The notes: generated from the letters alone by a model not told the origin. Positions 51,317 through 64,000 are shown, counted from the first letter of the stretch. The stretch: 64,000 bases of DNA from Triops longicaudatus (GCA_022885665.1 JAGQDJ010000054.1:62001-126000); one strand, 5' to 3'. Program-made: numbers and translations.

Positions 51317-54300
51317 ATGCCTACCGCGAGCCCATTATTCCACGAGGTAAGTTGTCTCATACCTTATTATATTAAGACATCTGGAATTTGGGTCTATGCT
51401 CTTCGTTCTACTTCATTAAGCAACAAGGAAACTACATTAAGACTAATGCTCGCTCCATTAGGATTCTAGCGCCTGTTACACCAAGCCTGAACCCAGTGGG
51501 GATTGCGAAGAGGAGTATTCCATGTATGAAGATACTCTCATGTATTCCATGATGGGTTCAGAGGCCATCTTAGCCCCGATTCATGGAACCAGTCTCAACT
51601 CCGTACCTGGCCTTATCCTTCACACTTTAAACAATCCCGTCGTCACGCCCGGACATGACGACCAGCTATACGTCAACGCCGCTGGCGGCGCTACCAGCGC
51701 TTCAATGAAGTCTTTGACCTTGTGTAAGTCGACCATTTTAAAAACGCCAAACAGCGGGTTCCTCCCTTTTTTGCTGGAATTTTCAAAAATTGATCTCAAA
51801 AACTCTTAAATTCCGGGAATTAGGTAGCATTGAGAAACAACGCTCTTTATATAAGATTACGAGATAGCAACCCTTTGGTACCTACGAAGGTACCATTTTT
51901 ATGTCCTAACCCTTTTTTACGACTTTCTTTTGGTGTTTTACAAAAAAAAAAGTATAAAAAAATATAACGGCACTGACCGTTTTTTCCGTTTTCTCTTACG
52001 CTCTACTATTTTCCGTCATAAATCGTCACGCCGTCTTAACAATGGCCCCATACTTTATATAAAACAGAATGGCTGTCGCAAGCGCGGGAACTAAGTTCTT
52101 CTTTTCTACCCGTAAGTCCTGAGCTTCGTACTTGAAAAGTGGAAGAGGGGAATCTTGTTACCTTTTGTAATTAGTTTGGGTGTCTTTGAACCCATACGAA
52201 ACGTGTTTTTCGTCCTGCCAAGAGGGAAACAACACAACCTCACCTCCTTATACATTCACAAAAGCTTGCTACACATAATGTAACATCACGTAAGTTAGGT
52301 TACTTCATAGGAGCAGTTTTCTTGTTAACAATCCGTAAGTGTACCAGATCGCTGGCGTTCCCTTAAGGAGTAACACCTGTCCCTGTTTTGCACAGTTGAA
52401 ATTGGTTCTGGCCCTTGCGCAATTGGACAGGCCTTGCACGAGGATTTATCTCAAATGGGAATAATAGCTATCCTTTGTGCAGCTAAGCAATAGTCGCCGA
52501 CTGTTTCGTCAGAGAAGAGTTTTCATTACGAATTGTGTGTCCCGGTGTGCGGCGTCCATGTGCAACCAATCAAGGGAGGCGGACGAGCACGCATTCACTC
52601 TTAACGTATTCTTTCTTAACGAATTCACACAAGACCGGTTGACAGGGAAAATGATTTGATGTTGCATAGCGTGACTACGCAAACCATCGTTTACCTCCCT
52701 TTACGCAAGAAAGACGTTTCTTAAAAAAAAAAAAATAATAACAGAATAGTCTGTTGCCTGGCACGTGTTTCCAATCTCTGTCATCAAAGCAGAAATCTAT
52801 CGCAATTTATCACCATTAAGACTTCTACTGCAAAAAGAAACAGGTTGTCTCATCAGCGATTATGGTTAGTGCCAACTCAGTTTCGCTGCCTTCCTATATA
52901 AGGCTTTCCCAGCTCATTAGCGCTACTTATGTTCATGGGTGACCTTCTCTTCATTGATGACAAATTTGTCTAGGGAGAAAAACAAATAGGTAAAAATTTG
53001 CTTAACTCTTTCCAGTTTCTCAAGATGACACCGCACACGACGGGTGGTTAAAGAAGCTACCGGCCCATTGGAGCACCTCGGACACAATCGACTGGTTATT
53101 TGACGTGGCCAAGTGTTGCGGTATCCGTCATGAAAACCTCAACGTGGCGGCCTTTAACACCTTGACAGGTGGAGATCTCATTCACATGTCCAAAGAAGAC
53201 TTCATCTCAAGAGATCCCAACTACGGCGATCGTATCCACAGAGCTTTCCAAGACTATTTTAGCAACCTTCACAACCAATTTGACCGAACATCATCCTTAC
53301 CTGACCACCGACATGATAACACGGCCCATCAAACCTTACGTAAGTGCTGAAAGTTCTTGTGAAGAAAGTAATAAATGTAATACTAACAATAAAAGATAAT
53401 CCAAGAAATTCAAGAGAAACAAAACGACGCTCAATTTTAAACAATCGAATGAAACACTATAATAAATAGTTCTGGAGTGTAAAAAATCGAGATTTCTCAT
53501 ATTAAAAAACATACTTTTTACTATGACAAACGCTGATCAGCGCCCGTTGTCGGTTAAGATTTACGTAATTCTTAGTAAATTTTGTTACTTTGCTCCTTTA
53601 GACATAGCTAGAGAGGCAGAAAATGCCTTCAGCACCATTTCCTTAGCCGATTTCAACCTCACGTTCCCGGACGCGCCAGAAGATCGATTACAGCCTTCAG
53701 TAGGACACCACCAGGAGTCCCTTTCGTTGCATTATCATAACGGTGGCCAGTCAGTGTTGTCTACTTTATCAGCTCAGCACCTAGTGGGTGTCGATCTGCA
53801 GTTTTGCAATGAACATACTGATCCTCTTGCGAGTCCCGTAACCAATCAAGTCCTACGAATACCTCATCATGAGCAATACGGCGATCCGGGTTGTCAGGTC
53901 GCTTCACTTCATTGCGAAAATCTCCACCAGATGTCGAGCGCGTACGGTTCCCCGAAGGCTAACTGTCAGGGAGAAAACGAAATTTCACCTCGCCAGCAAC
54001 AACGCCACCAAGTTCGAATAGACCCTCTAGGCGCGTATCAAGATAAGGACAGCCTTGGTTTACCATACGAAAACCCGAATATAGAAGGTATAACATGGCT
54101 ACAGGCACAGAATTAAATTAACAAATAAGCATAATTGTTTTGCCTATTCAGGATTCAATCCCGAGTACTATCGTGACTGCCAGTCAACAGGTGGAACACC
54201 GTCACCTTCAGAATCCGAAGACCGAATGATCACCGACCTGCCTAAGAAAGTTGGCAGACCACCAAAACGAGATCGCAGCAAATCCAAAAAACCTGGTTAG

Positions 54301-54867
54301 AACCATCTATTAAAAAAATAAATTTTGGTTGTATTCTGACATATTTTGCGTGATAAGCGACAGATTTACAAGTTGTGTTTTTGTCTACTAACAATGATTA
54401 AGACGTGAGTCAGAAACGCATTCTTGATAGGTTAATCAAAGGTATGACGAATTATTAGCTCCAGTTTCCTTTTGTTTTTTTAGACAAAGGATTCGGTCGC
54501 TTATGGGAATTCATCCGCGATTTGTTACATAACCCAAAGTATTGCCCGAGTATGGTTCGTTGGGAAAACGTGGACGAGGGAATTTTCCGTATTGTAAAAA
54601 GCGAACAGTTAGCCGGACTGTGGGGCACGATAAAGAATAACCCAAGGATGACTTATGAGAAACTTAGTAGAGCCATGAGGTAACTACGGTACTTGAAGTA
54701 TGGAGCGTTGCTAACTTTTTTTTCTGTTATGCAGGTATTATTATAAAAGCCGCGTATTCTTACCGGTCTTGGGTAGAAGACTAGTTTACAAGTTTGGACC
54801 CAACGCTGTACATTGGCGACCAGCAGATCCCAACTTTGAGCAACTCAACGCCGAAAGCTCCATGTGA
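51317..54867 (+). CDS. ETS transcription factor, ELF3/EHF (ESE) type with Pointed domain and AT-hook
   Basis: Nuclear DNA-binding regulator of GGAA sites. Exons: 51317-51346, 51462-51723, 53016-53339, 53602-54087, 54152-54295, 54484-54679, 54735-54867 (TGA). The total is 1575 nt, 524 residues, all phases agree and all introns are GT-AG. The start MPTASPLFHE joins in phase 0 to DSSACYTKPEP. A Pointed/SAM domain lies at about 115-182 (HWSTSDTIDWL, then LIHMSKEDFISRDP). A Ser/His/Gln-rich linker follows, then an AT-hook (KKVGRPPKR, 399-407) and the ETS domain at 422-509 (LWEFIRDLLHNPKYCPSMVRW, recognition helix MTYEKLSRAMRYYYK, GRRLVYKFGPNA). The order Pointed, AT-hook, C-terminal ETS matches vertebrate ELF3, and the ETS sequence fits ELF3/EHF/ELF5 better than E74, Pointed or PDEF/Ets98B. 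Orthology at gene level is not settled. The donor after 54295 (GTTAGA) is weak. Confidence 0.9.
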
Positions 54868-57800
54868 GCTGGAAATTTCCTACACTCTGCGTTTCCACCT
54901 GTACATTCCTACATACAAAGTCGGTTTCACTTACAGTTAGTACGCCCTACCCCAATGCGCGCTCTGTTCAACCGGAAAACTTCTATTGAATTATGTGCAC
55001 AGACCTTATTGCAAGATTTTGATTTTCATGAGATTAAATTAAATACTGCGAAAGGAAGAATTCCGGAAAACCCTGAACTGTGCTGCATCTTCAAACAGCG
55101 AAGCAAGTGGGGAAACAAACTTTTAAAACAAACCGGTGTCATGGTTTGTAAATTGTGTCGGATTAACCCAACTGTGCAAATTTAACAGAGGCTAGTTGCA
55201 GCACCTTTTTCCTCAAATTACCCCCGTCCCTCCCCCGAAAAGCCGGTGCTGGCTGGAATGCTCGTAGCAATCTTCACGACGAACTTTTGCGAAGTTGTTG
55301 CTGTCTCTTGGGGCCAGTTTTGTGGACAAGATTTGCTGTACAAAATGTTTCCGTTTTGCCAGCAGTTTGCAGTGCGGTACTTTTCCAAAAGATTTTGTTT
55401 AAGTTGTGAGAAATGTGAAAAGAATGACAGATTAGAAAGTTTTGTGCATAATTGAACAACTTATATAATCAAAATATCCAGAGAGGCCCTCATAAAGCCA
55501 ATCCAGTTCGCTCAATTGAATTCGTTTTGAATTTCCCCATTGCGACAAATGTACAGTTCTAGTTTGTATAATGTTAAAAACTTTTTTGCACTGGTGCAGT
55601 GTACAGTTTTTGGTCATCGATGAGACCGAAAATGTTTAACAAAAAATACAAAGCACACACCGAAAATTAACCAAGCATCTTTATAGCTTGTTTTATGACT
55701 CAACTATCTCCTTTGCTTCATTTTACTGCTACTTTTGCATATGGCAATAACTCTTTCTCAATTTGACAGCTACAAACAAAAGAAACCCAGGCTTTCCAGC
55801 GTTGTCCCGTCTAAAAATCCACTAACGATCGCACTGCAGCTCCTTGGGCTTCCCAAAACCAACTCAAAAGATTTTTCTTTCACTGTTCTTTTAATCTGCG
55901 TGTGAGAGACGTGTTTCGTTAACAGCAAACTTCAGCCTCATTTCCTCCCCTTTTTAAGAAAAAATACTAACATCAGTAATCCGAATTTTTATCACACTGC
56001 AATTTGTCAGTGAAGTCAGCAGAAATGTTGTACCTCAATCACTTTCAGGGCATTTCATTTTCCTTCTTGTTCTGCTTAATAATTTTCCTTTAACTAAGGC
56101 TACAATTTTTTAAATTATTACTATTATTTTAATAGAATCGAAGAAAACGGGTTATTGATTTCCATCTTTATCCTTCATGCACAACGTGTCACACCCTTTA
56201 ATGTTTTTATGTATTTATTATATTGAGTATACAGCACATTTATCAAGTTGTCTTTCGTTAATTGCAATTTCAAAACTGGTTTATGTCATCTACGCTATGC
56301 ATCTTGAAGTAACTCAAAATACAAATTAAAGTCCCGTACGAGCAATTCAGGATGTATCAGAACTGCTTCATCATTGCACGTGTCAGTAGACTATGTTACA
56401 GAAAACAAAACAAAGCATGCGCGTCTAAAGGGTAAGTGCCCTTGGATCTGTTAAGTTTCTTTGAATCTTCTCAAGATCAGGAGGGCAAATTGTCACTCAC
56501 TTGCAAAGTTGTATCATTTACATTCTTGTTCATACTTTTCCCAAAGGTCACCTATGAATCCAGAAGTCATGACATTAAGTTCTATAGTGTAATACCAAAT
56601 TAAATTACGTAGTACACATAAGGCAATACAAATAGGAATGCGACGAAATTATTCACTCGCCTTACGTGTGTGAAATTTAGACTCTTAACGATGCTCTTTT
56701 TTAACCGGACTCTTGTAATTTTCTTCCTGTTCAACAAGGTTACAGAAGTAGGATTTCTAGAGAGGCAATGGTCCGTTCAATTGAAGGCAATCCAAGCGAA
56801 TCGTTGAGTACACTAATGGTTCAACTTTATTATTATCTATTCGTGCTTCGTTGAACTCATAGCACCAAGGAAAAAATCCCAAAAGATGTCTGACACTCAC
56901 GCTCTTTAAAACTGCAATAGAGCCATCTACTTGAGTGAGGTGGGAGCACAAAAATGCCGTCGTGCCCAGGAACAAGCGTAATGTCAATTACTTTCTTTAG
57001 ATTCGTGTTACACAAAAATAAGTTTCCCTTGTTTGCTTTTATATATAGAAGTCATCAATACGTATGAATAAGTAAGAAAATGACCGAATATTAAAGAATC
57101 CACGAGTATGTTTCTCACAACGAGAAACATTTGACATTGTTTAGCTTTAGATTTTTTTTTTTGACAAAAATATTGCCCATTTCTTTCTCTTGGAACAAGT
57201 GACACTTTGCGACGATGAGAGCAGACAAATAAGTAAACCTCATTAGAAGATGGGGCTTTTCTTGGTTCTTGCATCGTATCGGAAAGATTGTCAAAGTCAG
57301 CAGCTGTCATGTTGGAGGGTGATGCGAAAGCATTACCTTTTCACCAATCAAACCGGAAGCTATTTTAAAACTAAAGGCTAATAAAAGACACCAGCAATAG
57401 GCGAAAGACTACTCTGGCTCACATTAACGGTAGCAGTTTAAAAATCCCGTAGACATTATCACTAAATTTTTGCGTATGCGTACAGTACAATTATTTCTTT
57501 TGCAACTTTTTGACTCAAAAGGAATATTAGAACTCCGAATTTGTTAACTCTGGCTATGGAAAACATCAATTATTTTAACCCTCTCGGCCAAACTGGATGC
57601 CGCAAAAATATAGAACAGGAACTCAAGAACTGTGAAATGTTGAGGGTGAAAGGCTTAAGCTTTTCTATGAATTTGTCTGCTTTGTCTACTGAATCCTACT
57701 TTTCTATATTTTTACGCATGTCTTTGGCTGATTATCTTTAACCGTATCTACATAACATTGTATGAAATCCTGTGGGCAATGAAAATTTTCACTCGTAATC

Positions 57801-60710
57801 TACGTATCCATATGCGAGTTGCATCATTAACCCAGTTGACGTAATCCGAGGTTAGTCTCCATTGCGTTAAATGAGAGTAAAACGAGACTTGAGATTAGCT
57901 TGTGGTTAGGCGGGTGATGTCGCTATCCTAGTTGCATTTACGTGGGTTCTATTATTATTCACACTGAAATTTTCTAGAATTTGCGTAATGCTGTTACCAG
58001 GCAAATCCGATTTTGTCAATTATCTGACTTCTCAACTAATCCTCAAGGTAACGATTACTTGACCATTCGGAGTTCTTGTGTAAACCTTTTTCAGAACGTG
58101 AAACGCATCCCTATTTTGCACATGTTAAAGAACTCAGTCTACTCAGTTTTGGCTTCCACGGTGTTTCCGCGGAACCATTCGACGGCGTAAATGGTTAGTT
58201 TACTCTCTAGATCGAGGCCTGTTCCTAGTTCTATTGCAAGTCTTTTAGATTTGAATATTCAAGTTGAACTTAGTTTCTGATTAGATAATCTACCAATGTA
58301 AAAAATGTTCGTAAAGTGAGCTGTCACTGCGCTACCATACCGAAAAGTCAGCTACGACAGCGAGGGGACATTTAAAGCTAGCAAGCGCCGCCTTCTACAG
58401 ACGTCAAAGAAGAAGCACAGTAGTCAGTTCCAGCCTCAACAATCCCGGGAGATGTTTAATCGGATCACAGCTTTGGCTGTTACTAAAGGGTCGGTCGGCT
58501 TTTCCCTTTTGAACTCACAAACATGGATTGAATCACTAGGTCGCAGAATACTAAGGATCAACTTCTTATTACCATCCTCTTTCCTTGCCAGTAGTAGCTT
58601 TCGGGGGGACTAAGCGACGTGAAGCGAGTGCCAAGACAAAAACCAACAAACCACATACGTTTGTCACCCCAATCCCCGCCCATCCTTCTTCGTCTCCAAA
58701 ATCCGAACAGCTTTCCTAACATGAAATAACAGTTTTCTTTAATCCTTTCTTCCATGTTCTCCAATCTTAACTCAATCCTCAAAACATCTTCTCATGTTCT
58801 GCCTTCTCTTGCTTTCACAAAATCGCGAAAAGCACACAGGTCGAAGTATTCGGGTGCTCCCGCAATGTAAAAAGGCAGCATAACCTCACCTCACAACCTT
58901 AAGGTAAATGATCACCATGGCAACATAAACCAACAAAAATTTTCTTGCAGCACGAGTGTAGATAATGTGTATGTATGACTTGGAGGGGAGGATCGATGAG
59001 TTTTTAGAGACGAAAAAAAGGCCATGTAACAGGGTAGAGAAAGAAAATGAAAAGGGGGCTGGTCTCCTTATCTGTTTGTTTTCCATATGACAATGAATAA
59101 AAGTCAGTGTGCAAGCCATCGTGTCACTCGCTCCTTTCGTAGCTATACTCCTTACGGCCGCTCCTTGAATGAACAACCTATTTGCTAAGCTGACATCATA
59201 AGTTGATGCGAGTTTGGAATCCTTCGTCTTCGACGAGGATTCCGGAACCATGTCGTGCTGACGAGGGTTGTCGATTGCTAAAAGAGAAACCATCTGCTCT
59301 ACTCCCACTTCCGAATTGCTATCATCCACAAAGCGGCGTCGAAAATGGAAACGAGAGGTTCCCCACTTCCCCCGTTCCGTTTCAACCCTCATCTTCTGGC
59401 CCAAAAGAACGCTAATTTGTCTATATGGCTCCTTACCCCCATGACTACTGCCTTCGCAAGGGAGCTTACAAGTATTACAAGTATTAGCTCCCCATTCTAC
59501 ACGCCTTACCAAATGTGACCTCCGTACAACCACTGAAATGTAAGAATATCATTATTGCCGTAAGTTTTTAAGAAATTAATATTTTTTTCGAAGAAAAGCT
59601 TATACTAAAGGAATAAAAATATTTCGACAACTTGCAAATTGTAGAAATAATGAAATAAAAACGTCCCAATACTGCTTTTATTACCATACTGCCATATGGT
59701 TTTAACAAATATAATTTTCATACTTTGTTTATGTGAAACCAAAACAAGACAAAAAATTTTCAAAAATCACTTCCTGTGCAAGACCTTTATGAGTATTAAA
59801 CCTAATATAGAAGCAATGCCTAATGACAGAGCACACTACCGTGGGGGTAATCAAGTTAGTATTAACCATGTGTGCCTAAATTACATATAGTTTTAGAGTA
59901 AGTTGTATTTACGGTAAGAAAAGCTCAAAATGAATTTTGGGGAAAATATAAAAATGTCGTAAACTGTAAGTGTATTAACTTGAAAACCTCAAGGGTATTA
60001 ACTTTTCGTTACCAATATTTTACAAGGTTGGTTCAGGAATCTTGTGAGATTGGTTTTTCACGCAAGGACACTTTCCCTTAGAAAAATCCAATGAATATTG
60101 GTGATTTTAATAGTAAATAGTCTTACGTAAATCTGCCTGTCGCTACACAGAGACAAAAATCTCGCTGTGTATATAAATAAATAAAATAAAAAAGTTTCTA
60201 CGAAATTAAAATAAAAGGATAATGCACTTCAAACCGTAAAAGAGAGGATATAAATTTATCTGACCTATATTGAAGAATTATTTAAACGTATATCAGAGCA
60301 ATTACTGCATTACTGGCGAGAATATTGACAAAATCGAAGAGGGCGCTAAGGACACATGAATGTATAGTACAATACTCTTACGTGACATTGTTGTTTAGAG
60401 GAATATTTATGCTTTTTGCGTTTTCGTAAGTCACCATTTTGTTACCTGTGGGGGAGGCCCGGGCCGAATGGAACCGTAAAGCTCGCATCATGATCCTTAT
60501 CCAATGAAAATTTTCACTGCTCTCGGAGGCAAAATATAATTTAAAAAAAAGTTTCATTTCTGCGATCTCATTAGCTTAGCGATGACTTTGCCTAGGACTG
60601 GTTAGGAATCATACTGTCGCTGTTTTTTTCCCCCTCATTTTCCGTGCTTATTTTAGATTTCCAAAGTAGTTTAAAATGTGTCGTTAATGTTTTCCATCAA
60701 TTTACACAGC
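54868..60710. other. ETS gene 3' flank and gene-poor region
   Basis: The ETS 3' UTR begins here; ATTAAA-type signals occur (near 55030 and 56325) but none is decisive. Later frames, including minus 58886-59533 (215 codons), have no recognisable domain and show no splice or start context that supports coding. Confidence 0.45.
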
Positions 60711-60717
60711 TACACGC

Positions 60718-60790
60718 TGGGCCGGACTTAGACATGTGTATGCCCCTTGCAAAGTGCATAATTCTGTGCATCCTTAAAAAGTTTATGCAT
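60718..60790. mobile_element. Possible transposon-end fragment
   Basis: TGGGCCGGACTTAGACATGT, then TATGCCCCTTGCAAAGTGC, resembles the GGGCCGGA-starting ends seen in arthropod hAT-like elements and shares GGGCCGGAC with the sequence at 63878. No matching other end was found. Confidence 0.25.
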
Positions 60791-61439
60791 AATTCTCAAT
60801 TTAGTATGTAACGAATTCTTTTCGAAATATATGAACTTTTCGTTTTCTTTTCCCGAATCCACCATCAACTACGTTCATCTACCTCAGCCAAGACCTCGAT
60901 CCTTCCTTTCGGTGACCTGAACCCTTTTTTTCTTGGTTTGACCTTGAAAAGATAGTTGTGCGAAAGAATGGGAAAGGAATGCGAAAGTTTTTCAAATTAT
61001 TACAAATATCTCTTCTGCTCTCCCATGAAGACAACAACCATTAAAAATATAAATAATCCATATAGATTTTTTGGCGCATTTCTCAATGCCCGATATGTAC
61101 CGTTAACTTCCGCAGTTTCTGAAAAAAAAACTGTCTTGCTTGTTTTCCGACATGAATGCATTATAAATAGTGCTACCGTACTCTATAGATGGTTTCAATA
61201 CTTCATTCGAATTTAGGTTAACTAAAAGAAAATGCTTGTATATATCTTGTATATAAGTTGATATTTGCCCGAAGAAGGGAAAAATTAGCACTGAATAGCT
61301 TTGAGAATTTATTGATTTGTTGCAATCTTATTGGAGCAGGCTAAGGGCTTTATCACTATTTGAAGTGGTGATTGCCGTTAAGGTGTCATTCTATTCTTCC
61401 GTAGTGCTTTCTTTTGTCCGGAAGGTGTAATGTCATACT

Positions 61440-61980
61440 TCCCTTCACGTTCGGCTTGCATGCTCGGCAGTTAGGGTCTTCGAGCTCGCTAACTAAAGGT
61501 GGGGGCAACAAAAACAGTTCATGAAAGCTCACTGATAACGTTCAAAGTTCCTGACACGACCCGTTTTGTTCTCATCCAAGCTCAGGCGCTGGCGGTCCCC
61601 TTGTTAAAGAGTACAAGAGCTAACACAAAGGCGAAAAAGAGCGAGAGCAGGGGGGTAAGGGGTCCGGAGCGCAGAGAATGTCTTCAATTCTCTCGAGGCC
61701 TAGTCGAAAGTGCGGAAGAGGCAGTTTGGCTCCCGCGTTGGCGTGTTCGTTGTCGGGTTGTCACGCCGAAAAAGGGGCGCTGACAAGCTAATGGAATAAT
61801 GGACACTTGGCAGCCCGAGACGGGACGCAGGCTAGAGGAACAATAGTGTGTATACGAGGAAGGACAATCTCAATAGAATGTGTGTATACAGTGCAACAGA
61901 GAGCGAGGAAGGGAAAGTGAAAGGCAAAGTTAGAAAATACGAAACATGAAGACGGCCGCCCCGGGAGACCATCCGCCAAC
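61440..61980 (+). promoter_or_regulatory. GC-richer, CpG- and GAGA-containing stretch, possible promoter
   Basis: Composition is clearly more GC- and CpG-rich than the surrounding 9 kb. It has GAGCGAGAGC and GAGAGCGAGGAAGGG, and twice GTGTGTATAC (about 61848 and 61880). No downstream gene is visible inside the window, so a transcript in either direction is only possible. Confidence 0.3.
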
Positions 61981-62874
61981 TGGTGTCAAAGCATCAGCTA
62001 TTAACGCCTTCTAAACACGAAAATCGGTCTATCTTGAGAGGTGTTAACACCGTTTTACACTTTAAGGGAGCCTATGGAGGAACGAGAAAAATAATTAGAC
62101 ATCAAGAAGAAGTGCAGCGGCAGTGACAAGAAGAATCAGTAGCCCAAACTTGCCCAAACATTGATTCCAGGCACCAACTAGGCAGTGCTGCGCTAAGTGC
62201 GCTCTATTAGGCATCTCAAAATGCGACTGTTGCACACATTTTATGCTCAGTTAGGCCAAAGTTTGTCGAAGCACCAAGTGCAGGACAGTAACTCAGTCGA
62301 TTTTATGAATTAAAACTGTAATGCATGAGTGGAAATTGGCCTTAGCCAAACGTCGGAACTCTTCCTTTACGGTCCTGCATTCTGTCTTAGTTAAAAATGT
62401 AACGCCATTGGATGGATGGCATAAGAAGCCATTTAACGCAAAACAGCAGCTTCAGCTTAAGGTTTATCACCACTATTTACTTTTCAACCTATTGAGCACA
62501 CTACGCCAATCACAGTAACTGCAACCTGGAATGTTACCAGAATGCTAATGATAAGCTGTCGCAAAACGAAGTAGAAATAATCTTTCCGACGTTGACTATA
62601 GGTCTAAACTATATCTCAGTGGCTTTTGGTGATTCCACTGGTCTAGGAGTCATCATTTTTAACACGGTAGGATTTAAACTACTTTGTGCAAAAGAAGCTC
62701 TACAAGTCACAGCTCGTAATGCCAATATACAGCACAACTTTATTGCGCATTTTTTTTTGTAATCTAATTTCTTTACAGAAAGGCGAAGACTATAAAACTG
62801 CGTTCTAAAGAGGGAGCATGAAACCACACAATATGGCGTCCTTGACTATAGCACCTCTAGTGAAACATCTAGTA

Positions 62875-63135
62875 CAGTGTTCCGCGTGCTGGAACCGGCC
62901 CGCGGTGCTCAGAAAAAGAATTATATTTTACATAATATAACAAATTTGAGGTGCAAACGAGCATATAAAGTCTATGATCCTTACAAGTCAAGTGTAACCT
63001 TCGTTGAAAAGGAAGTCCGATTCAGTATTTCAATTGGCTAACCTGGACCGTCTTCACCTCGCATGTCTTGATCCGGCCCATAGCCATCACACAGCTTCAA
63101 ACGGCCCGTAAAGTGTGAAGGGTTGCCGACCCCTG
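62875..63135. mobile_element. hAT-like non-autonomous element (261 bp)
   Basis: The right end, read inverted, is CAGGGGTCGGCAACCCTTC, the typical Charlie-like hAT terminus. The left end is CAGTGTTCCGCGTGCTGG, followed by an AACCGGCCCGC stretch mirrored by ACGGGCCG at the other end. Flanking 8-mers ATCTAGTA (62867-62874) and ATCTTGTC (63136-63143) agree at 6 of 8. No transposase. Confidence 0.6.
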
Positions 63136-63877
63136 ATCTTGTCTAACTTGTTTCTGTATGCTATTAGGCCGCCTTCCGATGATAATTTACATGTTATTAA
63201 CAAAAACAAAGCGTTAAACTGATAAGAAAAATATACTAGAACAAAAGTAACATTAACAGTCGCTATAAGCAAAGGGAAGAGAAGTGCGTTAATTAATACT
63301 TTTCGATGAAGACAATGCGGACGTAATGTTATTGTCGGACCGTGAATGTCTGTAGGCTGCATAAGCAACCAACCCTTATTAAGTAATATCCACTGTTTGT
63401 GAGATTTTGTTTCAAGAAAACACACGTTTCACTGTAAAATTATCACAATCTGACGCTACTTTCCTTATAATATTAGAATTTTTCGTATTCAAATATTATG
63501 TTTAATGCATAACCAAAATAAAGGGTGATATTACATTATTAGCACCAAAAGCATACTTTTCATAAGTTATACGGTAGCCTAAGCTTAAACTATATACCAA
63601 TGAACTTTATGAGTCGTATATGCTAACCAGAAATATGAGCAATTGAACAATACGTCAAAATTTTAGCTACCCGTTCTCTATAGTAATTCTATGCGAGCAA
63701 AGAAAGATCAAGAGTGACAATGTTCAAATATGCAACATCGTAAGAAATAGATAATTCACAGAGATGGAGTTAAACAAAAATTTTAATGATTAAGCTTTAC
63801 CTTCTAAGTTTCGCAAAGTTAGTTTAAGCTTACAGTATAATTTATAAAACGCATTTTTTTATGTTAATACTGCAATA
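63136..63877. other. Non-coding AT-rich stretch
   Basis: No gene, RNA or repeat was recognised between the two element ends. Confidence 0.4.
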
Positions 63878-64000
63878 CAGGGCCGGACCCAGAATTTTGG
63901 TTCGGGGGCAGGGTTTTAGAGTATCAGAGGGGGTTTTCCATTTACAATTTCTTTGGACACATGATAGTCGCTTATGCTTAACTTTATAAAGTTAACATGT
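63878..64000 (+). mobile_element. Possible 5' end of a transposon cut by the window edge
   Basis: CAGGGCCGGACCCAGAATTT, then TGGTTCGGGGGCAGGG, has the CAG start and the GGGCCGGA/CCCAGAATTTT pattern of arthropod hAT-like ends. Its other end would lie outside the window. Confidence 0.35.

Noticed and set aside
58886..59533. 215-codon minus-strand frame as a gene
   Set aside because: Longest unassigned minus-strand frame but with no recognisable domain and low-complexity ends; overlapped by a plus-strand frame. Left as unproven.
1..64000. tRNA, rRNA or CRISPR features
   Set aside because: No B-box-type GGTTCGAATCC, no ribosomal RNA core sequence and no regularly spaced repeats were seen by eye; a tRNAscan/Infernal run would be decisive.
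1..64000. Autonomous transposon or endogenous viral genes
   Set aside because: No reverse transcriptase, integrase, transposase or capsid motif was found in any frame.

Overview
This is eukaryotic nuclear DNA, almost certainly from an arthropod or another ecdysozoan. The genes are split by GT-AG introns, mostly short, and the sequence is AT-rich with long non-coding stretches. One gene is the ecdysone-pathway nuclear receptor E78. There are TTAGG-like motifs and small hAT-like elements. No prokaryotic operon, phage gene, CRISPR array or autonomous transposon was recognised.

Four genes were rebuilt exon by exon, with splice phases that agree throughout. (1) 538-2401 (+): the E78 / NR1E nuclear receptor. 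The window enters it in an intron just before the first zinc-finger exon, so its N-terminus lies outside. (2) 4749-11623 (-): a complete 12-exon polypeptide GalNAc-transferase of the GALNT10/GALNT7 group, 612 residues, with an N-terminal membrane anchor, a catalytic domain and a C-terminal ricin-type lectin domain. (3) about 15691-22276 (-): an LMO7/LIMCH1-type LIM protein, the counterpart of fly Smallish (Smash), about 1430 residues. It has one GC-AG intron and a tentative last exon. (4) 51317-54867 (+): a 7-exon ETS transcription factor of the ELF3/EHF (ESE) type, with a Pointed domain, an AT-hook and an ETS domain, 524 residues.

Layout: E78 and the GalNAc-transferase converge on a 2.3 kb spacer. 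The GalNAc-transferase and the LIM gene are tandem on the minus strand with about 4 kb between them. About 27-29 kb upstream of the ETS gene (22.3-51.3 kb) and 9 kb after it (54.9-64 kb) hold no gene I can name. They contain candidate exons, candidate promoters, two hAT-like non-autonomous elements, a fold-back element of about 310 bp and several near-perfect hairpins. The four genes do not form an evident functional cluster: two are transcription factors, one is a Golgi enzyme and one is a junction/cytoskeleton protein.

No clearly new system was found. The least explained items are a 47-bp palindrome at 31.4 kb, a possible unrecognised two-exon gene at 37.5-38.4 kb, possible alternative 5' exons of the LIM gene at 22.3 and 27.6 kb, and a cluster of ACGT motifs in a GalNAc-transferase intron. 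All exon limits come from reading by eye and no transcript evidence was available.
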